NCBI RefSeq assembly: GCF_001506165.1
Contig: NZ_CP011427.1
Location: forward strand, 930,001 to 994,000
Direction of reading: 5' to 3'
Origin: Pantoea vagans
GTDB lineage: Bacteria > Pseudomonadota > Gammaproteobacteria > Enterobacterales > Enterobacteriaceae
DNA: 64,000 nt
Under the pieces are notes generated by a model. The model was not told the DNA's origin, did not search any database, and saw only the letters and a list, made by a program, of their open reading frames with translations. Made by a program: the position numbers and the translations under genes. This document shows, in pieces, positions 1 through 9,554 of this stretch. Each line of letters opens with the position of its first letter. Within the stretch, counting starts at the first letter, position 1.

Positions 1-1
1 G

Positions 2-349
2 ATTGTTTGGCAGGTGCCAGTGGGTACCGTGCAGGATACCGGTCCATTTGGTATCAAGATGCATGCACAGATGCCAATCGGTATGCCTACGCTGGGCGGT
101 ACTTTAGCGACTCAGGGCGGCCTGGTGTTCATCGCCGGTACGCAGGATTACTATCTGCGCGCCTTTGATAGCTCAACCGGTAAAGAAGTGTGGAAAGCAC
201 GTCTGCCAGTGGGCAGCCAGGGCGGTCCGATCAGCTATGTTTCACCGAAAAATGGTAAACAGTACATCCTGATCTCTGCAGGTGGTGCTCGCCAGTCACC
301 AGACCGTGGTGATTACGTGATTGCTTACGCGTTGCCAGACAGCAAGTAA
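2..349 (+). CDS. gcd: Quinoprotein glucose dehydrogenase, C-terminal fragment (partial, 5' end outside window)
   Basis: This is the last ~115 codons of a membrane-bound PQQ-dependent dehydrogenase of the glucose/quinate/shikimate family. The reading frame is open from base 2, so the gene starts before the window. The fragment carries the end of the beta-propeller: a MPTLGG segment, a blade with YYLRAFD..TGKEVWKARLP, the NGKQYILISAGG strand and the closing GDYVIAYALPD, all close to E. coli Gcd from memory. The family oxidises glucose to gluconate in the periplasm and passes electrons to ubiquinone. A strong terminator follows at once. The weak point is substrate, since paralogues of this family share the same C-terminus. 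Confidence 0.88.
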   Translation: MVWQVPVGTVQDTGPFGIKMHAQMPIGMPTLGGTLATQGGLVFIAGTQDYYLRAFDSSTGKEVWKARLPVGSQGGPISYVSPKNGKQYILISAGGARQSPDRGDYVIAYALPDSK

Positions 350-364
350 GTTGCCTTAAATATG

Positions 365-397
365 AAAAAGGCCGACATCATGATGTCGGCCTTTTTT
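365..397. terminator. Bidirectional intrinsic terminator after gcd
   Basis: A near-perfect inverted repeat, AAAAGGCCGACATC paired with GATGTCGGCCTTTT, ends in a run of seven T on the + strand and begins with A residues, so it can stop transcription from both sides. It separates gcd from the leftward KGG gene. Confidence 0.9.
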
Positions 398-439
398 TAT
401 AACCATCCGTGGCGCACACATTCCCTTAAGGTACCTTAT

Positions 440-622
440 TTACTGCTGCTTGGAGGGGCGACGGCTTTTTTGACCTCCTTTTCTTCCAGCTTCCCTGGCT
501 CTCTCAGGATCGTTTCTGAAATTGCCCCCACTGACTTTGCCGCCAGCACTGCCGGCTTCCCTGGCACGCTCTGGGTCCTCTGCAAAGTTCCCAGCACCGC
601 CTCGTTGCTTCTTTTGTGTCAT
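440..622 (-). CDS. KGG-repeat stress-induced small protein (YciG / con-10 family)
   Basis: A 60-residue, very hydrophilic protein rich in Gly, Arg, Lys and Glu. It carries two copies of a 22-residue unit with the core GNFxxDPERAREAG, at residues 11-24 and 33-46, plus KGG at 48-50. This is the KGG/con-10 pattern of small proteins such as E. coli YciG, which are induced by stress or in stationary phase; the molecular role is not established. A GAGG ribosome site lies 8 bases before the ATG. It has no cysteines and no hydrophobic core, so it is probably disordered. It stands alone, pointing toward the gcd terminator. Confidence 0.85.
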   Translation of the reverse strand: MTQKKQRGGAGNFAEDPERAREAGSAGGKVSGGNFRNDPERAREAGRKGGQKSRRPSKQQ

Positions 623-723
623 AGCAGAGACCTCATCTAAGGGTGTTTTCTTCGACGTGGACTAGCTAGCCACTTAATGATTATAGTCAGTAAGTTACAG
701 CCTGCTTTGGGAGATCTCTGAGA

Positions 724-1050
724 TTACTGGCCGTCACGCCACAGCGCCTCCAGCTCAGGAGAAGCTAGCGTTTCCGGAATCAAAATCACGACTGATCCCG
801 CTTCCTGATGTGTGGCATAGGTGATTTGAATACGGAAATAGCGTTGATCGCCACGTCCAAGATTAGCTGCCTGATCTTCAGGCTCACCCAGCGGCAGTGC
901 CTGCTCCAGCACGTTGCAGACGCGCTGTTTTTGCGGTTCGGGCAGCTGCCCCAAAGCAATGCGTCGTTCTCCGCGTAAACGAGGGATAAAGGCGATACCG
1001 CCCTCGCGTGCCAGCTCAATGACGGCGTCATCACTCAGATGAATGTTCAC
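724..1050 (-). CDS. Emfourin-type protealysin inhibitor
   Basis: A protein of 108 residues encoded directly after a protealysin-like M4 protease. Emfourin is known as the tight proteinaceous inhibitor encoded next to protealysin in Serratia; length, position and the opening VNIHLSDDAVIELAREGG fit that family. I chose the GTG at 1050 because it overlaps the protease stop as GTGA and has an AGGTAGG ribosome site just upstream. An in-frame ATG at 1071 would add seven residues and lacks a clear ribosome site. No signal peptide or membrane segment is seen, matching a cytoplasmic partner of a leaderless protease. The product is inferred from family and context. Confidence 0.82.
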   Translation of the reverse strand: MNIHLSDDAVIELAREGGIAFIPRLRGERRIALGQLPEPQKQRVCNVLEQALPLGEPEDQAANLGRGDQRYFRIQITYATHQEAGSVVILIPETLASPELEALWRDGQ

Positions 1051-2060
1051 GTTACGCCTACCTGTTGCCATGCGGATTGAATCGCTTCCGCTACCGAACG
1101 GTTAAAGCGTTTGCCGCCATGCTCAATGGTAAAGCGAGCGAAGGTGCTGAAGTCAGCATCCTGCGGCAGTGCTTTATCGCACAAGGTGTCATACCAGGCT
1201 TGGCCCGCAAGCTCCCATGCAAAGCCCCCCAGCGCACTGGCGGCGAGATAAAACGCCCGGTTGGGAATGCCTGAATTGAGATGCACACCGCCATTGTCAT
1301 CGCGTGTTTCAATGTAGTGCGTCATATCGGCAGGTTGGGGATCTTTGCCGAGTTGTGGATCGTCATAGGCGGTGCCAGGCGCGGACATCGAACGTAGACC
1401 GCGGCCATGAATGCCTTTTGCCAGCAATCCTTCACCAATGATCCAGTCAGCCTGATCGGCGCTCTGTTTAAGATGAAACTGTTTAACCAGTGAACCGAAC
1501 ACATCGGACATTGATTCATTCAGCGCACCAGACTGCTGGAAATAGACCAACCCCGCCTCAGTTTCCGTCACCCCGTGCGTCAGTTCGTGCGCCACCACAT
1601 CTAAGGCGATGGTGAAGCGGTTAAATATCTCACCGTCGCCATCGCCAAACACCATCTGTTGGCCGTTCCAGAAGGCGTTCTGATATGCCTTGCCATAGTG
1701 TACGGTACCGTCCAGTTTCAGCCCTTTGTTATCCAGAGAATTGCGCTTGAAGGTTTGCCAGTAGAAGTCGTAGGTGATGCCAAGATAGTTCCAGGCTTCT
1801 TCAGCCGCCACATCGCCATTGGTGGGTTGCCCTTCATCACGAATCAGTGTGCCGGGCAAGTTTTGTGTATTTTCGGCATCATAAATGGCACGTAGCACTG
1901 TGCCCGGTGGCGAAGTCGCAACGCCGAAATTAGGACGATTGTGCTCAGCCATCAGTTGTTGAACATGGGTGAGGGTGCGGCGAGCGGAATCTTGGGGTGC
2001 ACCTGAACAGTGGTCAATGATATTGCGTAGCATGTACGGAGGAATAACGCTGTAAGGCAT
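1047..2060 (-). CDS. Protealysin-like M4 family zinc metalloprotease
   Basis: A 337-residue thermolysin-like peptidase. The zinc site is HELTH at 158-162 with the third ligand in NESMSD at 181-186, and the catalytic histidine is in DNGGVHLNSG (H260). Like protealysin it has no secretion signal and only a short propeptide of about 50 residues, with the PPYML motif at 7-11 that marks this precursor type. It probably acts or matures inside the cell or leaves by a non-classical route. The emfourin-like inhibitor gene overlaps its stop codon, so protease and inhibitor are translationally coupled. It lies 47 bases behind xseA on the same strand. Confidence 0.92.
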   Translation of the reverse strand: MPYSVIPPYMLRNIIDHCSGAPQDSARRTLTHVQQLMAEHNRPNFGVATSPPGTVLRAIYDAENTQNLPGTLIRDEGQPTNGDVAAEEAWNYLGITYDFYWQTFKRNSLDNKGLKLDGTVHYGKAYQNAFWNGQQMVFGDGDGEIFNRFTIALDVVAHELTHGVTETEAGLVYFQQSGALNESMSDVFGSLVKQFHLKQSADQADWIIGEGLLAKGIHGRGLRSMSAPGTAYDDPQLGKDPQPADMTHYIETRDDNGGVHLNSGIPNRAFYLAASALGGFAWELAGQAWYDTLCDKALPQDADFSTFARFTIEHGGKRFNRSVAEAIQSAWQQVGVT

Positions 2061-2107
2061 AGTAACTCCTGGCCGTGAGTGAACATGCCAGAAGTATAGT
2101 TTTTCAG

Positions 2108-3481
2108 CTAGGTACGTGCTTTACGACTGCGTGATTTGAGGGGTTCGAGAGTGGTCACCTGGCTTTCCACCCAGCCATCATCCAGACGTGTGCGCAGCAA
2201 ATCGCCTTTGTGCAGTTGTCTGGTCTTCTTCACCAGTTGGCCTTGGGTATCGGTGGTGACACTGAAGCCTCGAGCCAACGTCGCCAAGGGACTGACGCCT
2301 TCCAGCTGTGCCGCCAGCGTACCAAAGCGCTGACGATTGTGGTTGAGCTGCTTTTCCATACCCTGCTGTAAGCGATATTGCCACTGCTGCATCTGCTGTT
2401 GTGCGCGATGGATACGGCCCTGTGGCTGTTGCGTGTTGAGACGGTGGAGCAGGCGATCCTGTTGGCGCTTAGCTAAACGCAGCCGTTGATCCATCGCTTC
2501 ACCGAGACGGCGTTGCAGCTGGAAAAGCGTGGTTTGCTGACGTGCCAGGCGTAACTGAGGATGTTGCTGCTGTAAGCGGTGATGAATGCGTGTGAAGCGG
2601 CGCTGCTGTTCAGCCAGATAGAAATCCATCGCCATTTCCATCCGCTGCTGCTGGGACTGCAAACGACGCAGCAGTTCTTGCTGATTACGGCTCACCAGCT
2701 CTGCCGCAGCGGAAGGGGTAGGCGCCCGCAGGTCAGCCACAAAGTCGGCGATGGTGATGTCGGTTTCGTGTCCGACCGCGCTGACAATCGGTAAACGGCT
2801 GGCAAAGATCGCCCGCGCGACGCGTTCGTCGTTAAAACTCCACAGATCCTCTAATGATCCACCGCCACGGCCGACAATCAACACATCACACTCATCGCGC
2901 AGGTTGGCTAGCTCGATGGCGCGCACAATCGCTGCGGGCGCATCCACACCTTGTACCGGAGTGGGGTAGATTACTACGGGCAATGAGGGATCGCGCCGAT
3001 GCAGAACACGCAGCACATCATGCAGCGCCGCACCGGTGGCGGAGGTAATCACGCCAACCTGACGTGCGGGCTCGGGCAACGGTTGCTTGAACTGTTGATC
3101 AAATAAACCTTCCGCTGCTAGGCGCGCTTTCATCTGCTCGAACTGTTGTTGCAGCAGGCCTTCACCCGCAGGGTGCATGCTTTCGATAATCAGTTGATAA
3201 TCGCCACGCGGCTCGTACAACGTGATGCTGGCGCGCACCAAAACCTGCTGACCGTGTTGCGGACGGAAAGTGACCCGACGATTGCTGTTGCGGAACATCG
3301 CACAACGCACTTGTGCACCATCATCTTTCAGTGTGAAGTACCAGTGACCGGATGAGGGCTGGCTAAAATTTGAAATTTCCGCACTGAGCCACACCAGGCC
3401 CATCTCATTTTCCAGCAGTTGACGCACTGTGGTATTGAGGCGACTGACAGTAAAAATATTGGCGGTTGGCGGTAGCGACAT
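2108..3481 (-). CDS. xseA: Exodeoxyribonuclease VII large subunit
   Basis: A 457-residue protein, the usual length for XseA. The N-terminal OB-fold (about 1-105, with [18 protein letters not shown]) binds single-stranded DNA. The catalytic core follows, with the conserved [14 protein letters not shown] and [21 protein letters not shown] segments near 140-230, then a long Gln/Arg-rich coiled coil (about 265-390) and a short C-terminal segment. With XseB it forms the enzyme that cuts single-stranded DNA from both ends. It is divergent from guaB, as in E. coli. Confidence 0.97.
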   Translation of the reverse strand: MSLPPTANIFTVSRLNTTVRQLLENEMGLVWLSAEISNFSQPSSGHWYFTLKDDGAQVRCAMFRNSNRRVTFRPQHGQQVLVRASITLYEPRGDYQLIIESMHPAGEGLLQQQFEQMKARLAAEGLFDQQFKQPLPEPARQVGVITSATGAALHDVLRVLHRRDPSLPVVIYPTPVQGVDAPAAIVRAIELANLRDECDVLIVGRGGGSLEDLWSFNDERVARAIFASRLPIVSAVGHETDITIADFVADLRAPTPSAAAELVSRNQQELLRRLQSQQQRMEMAMDFYLAEQQRRFTRIHHRLQQQHPQLRLARQQTTLFQLQRRLGEAMDQRLRLAKRQQDRLLHRLNTQQPQGRIHRAQQQMQQWQYRLQQGMEKQLNHNRQRFGTLAAQLEGVSPLATLARGFSVTTDTQGQLVKKTRQLHKGDLLRTRLDDGWVESQVTTLEPLKSRSRKART

Positions 3482-3573
3482 GTGATGTAGATCAAATTTT
3501 AAATCAGAGGGTTAATTAACCGATACTACATGCCTGACCAGGAGGATCAAGACTTTTTCTGAAAAAACACTGG

Positions 3574-3599
3574 AGGCAACCGATTTCGGCCTGTATAAT
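3574..3599 (+). promoter_or_regulatory. guaBA promoter -10 element with overlapping PurR-type box
   Basis: A consensus -10 hexamer TATAAT lies at 3594-3599, 51 bases before the guaB start. The 16-mer at 3574-3589 (AGGCAACCGATTTCGG) matches the PurR consensus ACGCAAACGTTTTCGT at 12 of 16 positions and falls between -35 and -10, where a repressor would block polymerase. The -35 itself is weak (TGGAGG at 17-bp spacing). Regulation by PurR is inferred from this match and from known guaBA control in E. coli. Confidence 0.65.
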
Positions 3600-3650
3600 G
3601 CCGCGGCAATATTTTATCTGTTTTAATCGCCCCCAGGTGGAGATATTGCT

Positions 3651-5117
3651 ATGTTAAGAATCACTAAAGAAGCCCTCACTTTTGACGACGTTCTGCTCGT
3701 TCCAGCTCACTCCACTGTCTTACCGAACACCGCTGATCTCAGCACCCAACTGACGAAAAACATCCGTCTGAACATCCCTATGCTGTCTGCTGCAATGGAC
3801 ACCGTGACCGAAGCCGGTCTGGCAATTGCACTGGCACAAGAAGGTGGTCTGGGCTTTATCCACAAAAATATGTCGATTGAGCGCCAGGCGGATGAAGTTC
3901 GCAAAGTTAAAAAACACGAAAGTGGCGTAGTGACCGATCCGCAAACTGTACTGCCAACCACCACGCTGGCGGCAGTACAAGAGTTGACTGAGCGTAACGG
4001 TTTCGCCGGTTACCCGGTGGTCAACACCGACAACGAACTGGTTGGTATCATTACCGGTCGTGACGTGCGTTTCGTCACCGATTTGAACCAACCTGTTTCT
4101 GCGGTGATGACCCCGAAAGAGCGTCTGGTCACGGTGAAAGAGGGTGAAGCACGCGACATCGTACTGCAGAAAATGCACGAAAAACGTGTTGAGAAAGCGC
4201 TGGTTGTTGATGACAGCTTCCACCTGCTGGGCATGATCACCGTTAAAGATTTCCAGAAAGCAGAACGTAAACCTAATGCGTGTAAAGATGCAGAAGGTCG
4301 TCTGCGCGTAGGCGCTGCGGTGGGTGCCGGTGCGGGCAACGAAGAGCGTGTTGATGCGCTGGTCGCTGCCGGTGTTGACGTGCTGCTGATTGACTCTTCA
4401 CACGGCCACTCTGAAGGCGTATTGCAGCGTATCCGTGAAACCCGTGCGAAATATCCAAATCTGGAAATTATCGGCGGTAACGTGGCGACCGGTGCAGGTG
4501 CACTGGCGTTGGCGAAAGCCGGTGTTAGCGCGGTGAAAGTGGGTATCGGCCCAGGTTCAATTTGTACCACGCGTATAGTTACTGGTGTCGGTGTACCACA
4601 GATCACTGCGGTTTCAGATGCGGTTGAAGCACTGGAAGGCACTGGCATCCCGGTTATCGCTGATGGCGGTATTCGTTTCTCCGGTGATATCGCGAAAGCG
4701 ATTGCTGCGGGCGCGGCGGCTGTGATGGTGGGTTCTATGCTGGCGGGTACTGAAGAGTCTCCTGGCGAAATCGAACTCTATCAAGGTCGTTCATTCAAAT
4801 CCTACCGCGGTATGGGTTCACTGGGCGCGATGTCTAAAGGTTCATCTGACCGCTACTTCCAGACCGACAACGCTGCTGACAAACTGGTACCTGAAGGTAT
4901 CGAAGGTCGCGTAGCCTATAAAGGCCGTCTGAAAGAGATCGTGCACCAGCAAATGGGTGGCCTGCGTTCATGCATGGGCCTGACCGGTTGCCCAACCATT
5001 GACGACCTGCGTACCAAGGCTGAGTTCGTGCGCATCAGTGGCGCAGGCATCAATGAAAGCCACGTGCATGATGTGACCATCACCAAAGAGTCACCGAACT
5101 ACCGCATGGGTTCATAA
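3651..5117 (+). CDS. guaB: Inosine-5'-monophosphate dehydrogenase
   Basis: A 488-residue protein, the same length as E. coli GuaB. It oxidises IMP to XMP with NAD+, the committed step toward GMP. The TIM-barrel catalytic domain is split by a tandem CBS (Bateman) module at about 95-205. The active-site loop GPGSICTTR holds the catalytic cysteine near 305, and [10 protein letters not shown] and [12 protein letters not shown] form the phosphate-binding part. The flap [10 protein letters not shown] is intact. A GGTGGAG ribosome site precedes the ATG. It is the first gene of the guaBA operon, with a hairpin and guaA following. Confidence 0.98.
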   Translation: MLRITKEALTFDDVLLVPAHSTVLPNTADLSTQLTKNIRLNIPMLSAAMDTVTEAGLAIALAQEGGLGFIHKNMSIERQADEVRKVKKHESGVVTDPQTVLPTTTLAAVQELTERNGFAGYPVVNTDNELVGIITGRDVRFVTDLNQPVSAVMTPKERLVTVKEGEARDIVLQKMHEKRVEKALVVDDSFHLLGMITVKDFQKAERKPNACKDAEGRLRVGAAVGAGAGNEERVDALVAAGVDVLLIDSSHGHSEGVLQRIRETRAKYPNLEIIGGNVATGAGALALAKAGVSAVKVGIGPGSICTTRIVTGVGVPQITAVSDAVEALEGTGIPVIADGGIRFSGDIAKAIAAGAAAVMVGSMLAGTEESPGEIELYQGRSFKSYRGMGSLGAMSKGSSDRYFQTDNAADKLVPEGIEGRVAYKGRLKEIVHQQMGGLRSCMGLTGCPTIDDLRTKAEFVRISGAGINESHVHDVTITKESPNYRMGS

Positions 5118-5132
5118 TCCCGTAAGATTCAA

Positions 5133-5158
5133 CGCCCGGCACCTGCCGGGCGCTTTTA
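5133..5158 (+). terminator. Intercistronic hairpin between guaB and guaA
   Basis: CGCCCGGC and GCCGGGCG form an 8-bp GC-rich stem around the loop ACCT, followed by CTTTTATT. It looks like a weak intrinsic terminator or an RNA-stabilising stem that could set the guaB:guaA ratio, since no separate guaA promoter is obvious in the 72-base gap. Confidence 0.6.
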
Positions 5159-5189
5159 TTATTAAGTCCATCCCAATGGAAACGCCTCA

Positions 5190-6770
<1,581 letters not shown>

Positions 6771-6794
6771 TTCCCCTTAATTGAACCGTCCATC

Positions 6795-6821
6795 AAGCCC
6801 GCTTAACAGCGGGCTTTTTCT
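6795..6821 (+). terminator. Intrinsic terminator after guaA
   Basis: AAGCCCGC and GCGGGCTT form an 8-bp stem around TTAACA, followed by a T-rich tail. It sits between the convergent guaA and antitoxin genes; on the minus strand the tail is poorer, so it mainly serves guaA. Confidence 0.88.
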
Positions 6822-7151
6822 TTAGAGGTGAGGGATCAACCTAACGCCTGCCGCACGAGTAATCTCAGTGAGTGTAGAGATCGTAGGATTGCCCTTTTCG
6901 GAGAGTGTCTTATACAACTGCTGGCGTGATAGACCTGATTTACGGGAGATTTCGCCTATACCCCCTCGGGCTTCAACAACTCGGCGCAGGGCGATCAGAA
7001 AGGCTGCAATGCCGCCATCTTCGTAGATATCTTCCAAAGCGGTTTGCAGGTAGATTTCAGCGTAATCAGGGTTTTCTCGCAGCTCCGCTACCATCGCATC
7101 GTCGTGACTGACTGTTTTTTTCTTAGGTGCAGATTGATTGATGATAGTCAT
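6822..7151 (-). CDS. HigA-like antitoxin, XRE-type DNA-binding (addiction module antidote)
   Basis: A 109-residue protein of the family of putative addiction-module antidotes (HI1420-like). The C-terminal half is a helix-turn-helix of XRE type (IGEISRKSGLSRQQLYKTLSEKGNPTISTLTEITRAAGVRL), which would bind the operon's own promoter. The N-terminal part, including ELRENPDYAEIYLQTALEDIYEDG, would contact the toxin. I chose the ATG at 7151 because GAGG lies 8 bases upstream; an ATG at 7175 would overlap the toxin gene. It begins 4 bases after the toxin stop, in the toxin-first order typical of higBA. Confidence 0.85.
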   Translation of the reverse strand: MTIINQSAPKKKTVSHDDAMVAELRENPDYAEIYLQTALEDIYEDGGIAAFLIALRRVVEARGGIGEISRKSGLSRQQLYKTLSEKGNPTISTLTEITRAAGVRLIPHL

Positions 7152-7155
7152 GCTG

Positions 7156-7482
7156 TTACCTCGTTTGATATTCACGCCAGAATTTGACTGCTTTCGCTAA
7201 ATCGCGAGACTGTGACGATTTATCCCCACCAATGAGTAACAAAATTATGTTATCGCCATCGAGCGCGTAATAGACACGATAGCCCGGGCCATAATCGATT
7301 TTGAATTCCCAAACGCCATCTCTTTCAAATCTGTAGTCGCCAAAATTTCCGCTTTCAGCCCGATCCACTCGAGTATCAATCTTTGCTGCGGCGCGAGGAT
7401 CCTTTTTCCTCAATTTGGTTATCCATTCGGTGTAGGGAACATTGCCATCAGCATCCTGATAACGTTGAGTGGTGTATAGCAT
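7156..7482 (-). CDS. HigB/RelE-superfamily toxin (Gp49-like)
   Basis: A 108-residue protein of the HigB / phage Gp49-like group in the RelE fold. Typical features are a basic helix pair (WITKLRKKDPRAAAKIDTRVDRAESGNFGDYR), the core strand VWEFKIDYGPGYRVYYA and a closing GGDKSSQSRDLAKAVKFWREY. Family members are ribosome-dependent mRNA endonucleases; I infer the same here. The ATG at 7482 has GAGG 6 bases upstream; a start at 7503 is possible but lacks one. Toxin and antitoxin form a compact two-gene operon in a stretch not shared with the E. coli order, so it is probably acquired. Confidence 0.85.
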   Translation of the reverse strand: MLYTTQRYQDADGNVPYTEWITKLRKKDPRAAAKIDTRVDRAESGNFGDYRFERDGVWEFKIDYGPGYRVYYALDGDNIILLLIGGDKSSQSRDLAKAVKFWREYQTR

Positions 7483-7670
7483 AGCGTCCTCGCAAGCATT
7501 CAATCCAGTAAAAACTGTCTTTTATAAGCGACGAGAAGGCAAGGCAAGCGTGGAGGACGTGCGCACAAATGCGAGCCACACACCAATCCACCGGGGCAAG
7601 ATGCTCCAGTTTTTCATAACAAATTGCTCTATCGCATAGTTGGTGAATACAAACTCACTTCTCTCAATGC

Positions 7671-8486
7671 ATGATGGCCGATGAATTGTTACTCATCAGG
7701 ATGCCGTCGATGCTGCCACTGAAAGCCTTTTTACTCTCCTTTCTGTGCATTGTGCTGCTCTCTTTGGCAGCCAGTCTTGCGCAGGCCACGCGTACCGGCG
7801 AATTGACTACCGAACGTGGTGGTTGGGCGACGGCGCGACGAGATTCGGCCGGATTAGCGCCGGACCCGCATCAATACGTCAATGAAGCGATTGTGCAAGT
7901 GTATGCTGCGCCCACCTATGGTTGGAAAGGCGCAGTGGCGGTGCATCCGTGGATCATTTTCAAGCGCGCGGGCGAGACCCAATACAACCGCTATGAGGTG
8001 ATCAGTTGGGGCAGTGATAATAAGGTACGGCGCAATTCAAACTTGCCCGACGGTTACTGGTATGGCGCGAAACCACGGTTGCTGGTGGAGCATCGCGGCA
8101 AAGCGGCAGAGGCGATGATTCCGCAGATCGAAGCGGCGATAAAATCGTATCCGTGGCCGCACACCTATCACGCATGGCCGGGGCCGAACAGCAACACCTT
8201 TATGGCGCACATTGGTCGTGAAGTACCGTCGTTGCAACTAGATCTGCCCGCTAACGCGATTGGTAAAGATTACCGCTCGTTGCTGCATCCGATTGGTTTA
8301 CCGCCGTCCGGGCGCGGTGTGCAGGTTTCCCTGTTGGGTGTGCTTGGCGTTACCGTGGGGGCAGAAGAGGGGCTGGAGGTGAATGTATTGGGGCTGAATC
8401 TGGGGCTCGACTTCACGCCGTTTAAGCTGCGTTTGCCCTTTATCGGCGGGATAGGGCAGGACAATTTGCAGAAAGAGAATCCGTGA
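7671..8486 (+). CDS. DUF3750 family protein with N-terminal membrane anchor or signal
   Basis: A protein of up to 271 residues with a hydrophobic segment at about 16-38 (KAFLLSFLCIVLLSLAASLAQA) that is a signal peptide or anchor. The rest resembles DUF3750 from memory: EAIVQVYAAPTYGWKGAVAVHPWI, then WPGPNSNTFMAHIGREVP near 168-186. The role of the family is unknown. The WPGPNSNTF segment with conserved histidines looks like an active-site region, but this is only a guess. The start is uncertain: ATGs at 7671, 7674, 7701 and 7710 all lack a strong ribosome site, and the last two give a more normal signal length. Confidence 0.78.
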   Translation: MMADELLLIRMPSMLPLKAFLLSFLCIVLLSLAASLAQATRTGELTTERGGWATARRDSAGLAPDPHQYVNEAIVQVYAAPTYGWKGAVAVHPWIIFKRAGETQYNRYEVISWGSDNKVRRNSNLPDGYWYGAKPRLLVEHRGKAAEAMIPQIEAAIKSYPWPHTYHAWPGPNSNTFMAHIGREVPSLQLDLPANAIGKDYRSLLHPIGLPPSGRGVQVSLLGVLGVTVGAEEGLEVNVLGLNLGLDFTPFKLRLPFIGGIGQDNLQKENP

Positions 8487-8551
8487 TGATTCAGGTCGCG
8501 CAATAAATTGTGTAATGCTGGTCGGCTAGCGAAAATTGAATATCCATGTCA

Positions 8552-8618
8552 GTGCGCATGAATGCGCACCCTATGAAACCCGAGCACGAGCATCGTAGGG
8601 GTGCCATTCATGGCGACC
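8552..8618. repeat. Dispersed palindromic repeat, family 1 (two-armed copy)
   Basis: A small palindrome (GTGCGCATGAATGCGCAC) and a second one (GTGCCATTCATGGCGACC), joined by about 25 bases, with CCTA and GTAGGG facing inward. The same two-part element recurs at 25796, 42120 and 61203, with a single unit at 36748, always between genes. It resembles REP/BIME-type elements in size and placement. Confidence 0.8.
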
Positions 8619-8657
8619 GAAAAGCGCGAAACTGACAAGCATTACGCAATACAAAAA

Positions 8658-8837
8658 TCAGCACACGCCGAAATCACCGTCTTCGTGATACAACGTCACG
8701 GTATCCGCTCTGAGTTCAATTTCACGTTTGATGTGATCATCAATGCGGGCGCACCAAAGTAATTCACCTTCAACGCGCGTGACCTGCATCTTTGGGCCAC
8801 CGGTTTTCGACTGCACAATATCACCTACATTAAACAT
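8658..8837 (-). CDS. Small DUF2158 (YodC-like) protein
   Basis: A 59-residue protein beginning MFNVGDIVQSKTGGPKMQVT. The opening V-x-x-GGP-x-M-x-V pattern is the DUF2158 signature seen in E. coli YodC, an SH3-like small barrel of unknown function. GGAGATAC lies just upstream of the ATG as the ribosome site. It is transcribed away from the HTH regulator gene at 9059, so the two share a ~220-base divergent promoter region that contains a palindromic operator. Confidence 0.78.
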   Translation of the reverse strand: MFNVGDIVQSKTGGPKMQVTRVEGELLWCARIDDHIKREIELRADTVTLYHEDGDFGVC

Positions 8838-8993
8838 GCTGTATCTCCGTCAGGTCAGTGTTAGCGCTAAGTGTATATGCGCATGTGATAAGGAGCGCCT
8901 GATTTTGTGCGCTGCTTTTTTTAACCCCCCAAGTAATAAATGAATGGTATCACTTAACTGCTGGTCATTTATTGTCACTCAATGTGATTACTT

Positions 8994-9025
8994 GGTTGTC
9001 ATTTGACAACCTTGGCTGGTATATT
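8994..9025 (+). promoter_or_regulatory. Promoter with 18-bp perfect palindrome (likely operator)
   Basis: GGTTGTCA-TT-TGACAACC is a perfect palindrome at 8994-9011. It covers a -35-like TTGTCA (8996-9001), which is 18 bp from TATATT (9020-9025) and leads into the HTH gene at 9059. A repressor dimer here would block this promoter. The most likely binder is the HTH protein encoded just downstream, but this is inference. Confidence 0.6.
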
Positions 9026-9058
9026 CGTTTTATATTTTGGATCGGCGGAGTATTAAAA

Positions 9059-9553
9059 ATGGGATTTGAATTTACCCTTCGTTTTCAGTTGAGTGATGCC
9101 ATTTCTTGCGATGAAGCGCTGGAACGTCTCGGCGCTGCGGGATGCACTGATGCGCTGGTAGGGGCTGGCGTTGCTGGGAAGTTGAGTATGGTATTTACGC
9201 GGGAAGCGACCGATGCGCAGCAAGCCATTCGTAGCGCGCTGGATGATGTTATTGCGGCACTGCCCGATGCTGAGCTGATTGAAGCGGCGCCAGACTTAGT
9301 GGGGCTGACAGATATTGCCGAGTTGATTGGTGTATCGCGCCAGAATATGCGTAAGCTAATGCTGGCGCATAGCCCGCAGTTTCCACGCCCGATTCATGAT
9401 GGGAAAACCGCGCTCTGGCATTTTGTTGACGTTGTGGAATGGTTAAATCAACGAGGTTCGGCAAGGGTGGCCCCGGGAGTGAGCGAACTGGCTCGCGCAA
9501 CGTTACAGCTCAACATGCAGCAGGCACTGCAACGTTACGCGCACTGTCTTTAG
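9059..9553 (+). CDS. Small HTH (AlpA/MerR-like) DNA-binding protein
   Basis: A 164-residue protein. Residues about 80-135 hold a winged-helix type DNA-binding region: DLVGLTDIAELIGVSRQNMRKLMLAHSPQFPRPIHDGKTALWHFVDVVEWL, which resembles AlpA/MerR-like excisionase folds. The N-terminal half (MGFEFTLRFQLSDAISCDEALERLGAAGC) is an unassigned alpha/beta domain. I chose the ATG at 9059 because of GGAG 9 bases upstream; longer upstream starts have none. The palindrome at 8994 suggests self-regulation. Function beyond DNA binding is unknown to me. Confidence 0.72.
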   Translation: MGFEFTLRFQLSDAISCDEALERLGAAGCTDALVGAGVAGKLSMVFTREATDAQQAIRSALDDVIAALPDAELIEAAPDLVGLTDIAELIGVSRQNMRKLMLAHSPQFPRPIHDGKTALWHFVDVVEWLNQRGSARVAPGVSELARATLQLNMQQALQRYAHCL

Positions 9554-9554
9554 C

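Noticed and set aside
362..640. 92-codon open frame on the + strand after gcd
   Set aside because: It begins inside the terminator and runs antisense to the KGG gene, whose repeats and ribosome site are clear.
9003..9036. TTGACA at 9003 with TATATT as the promoter of the HTH gene
   Set aside because: The hexamer is consensus, but the two TATATT copies are 11 and 22 bases away; TTGTCA at 8996 with 18-bp spacing fits better.
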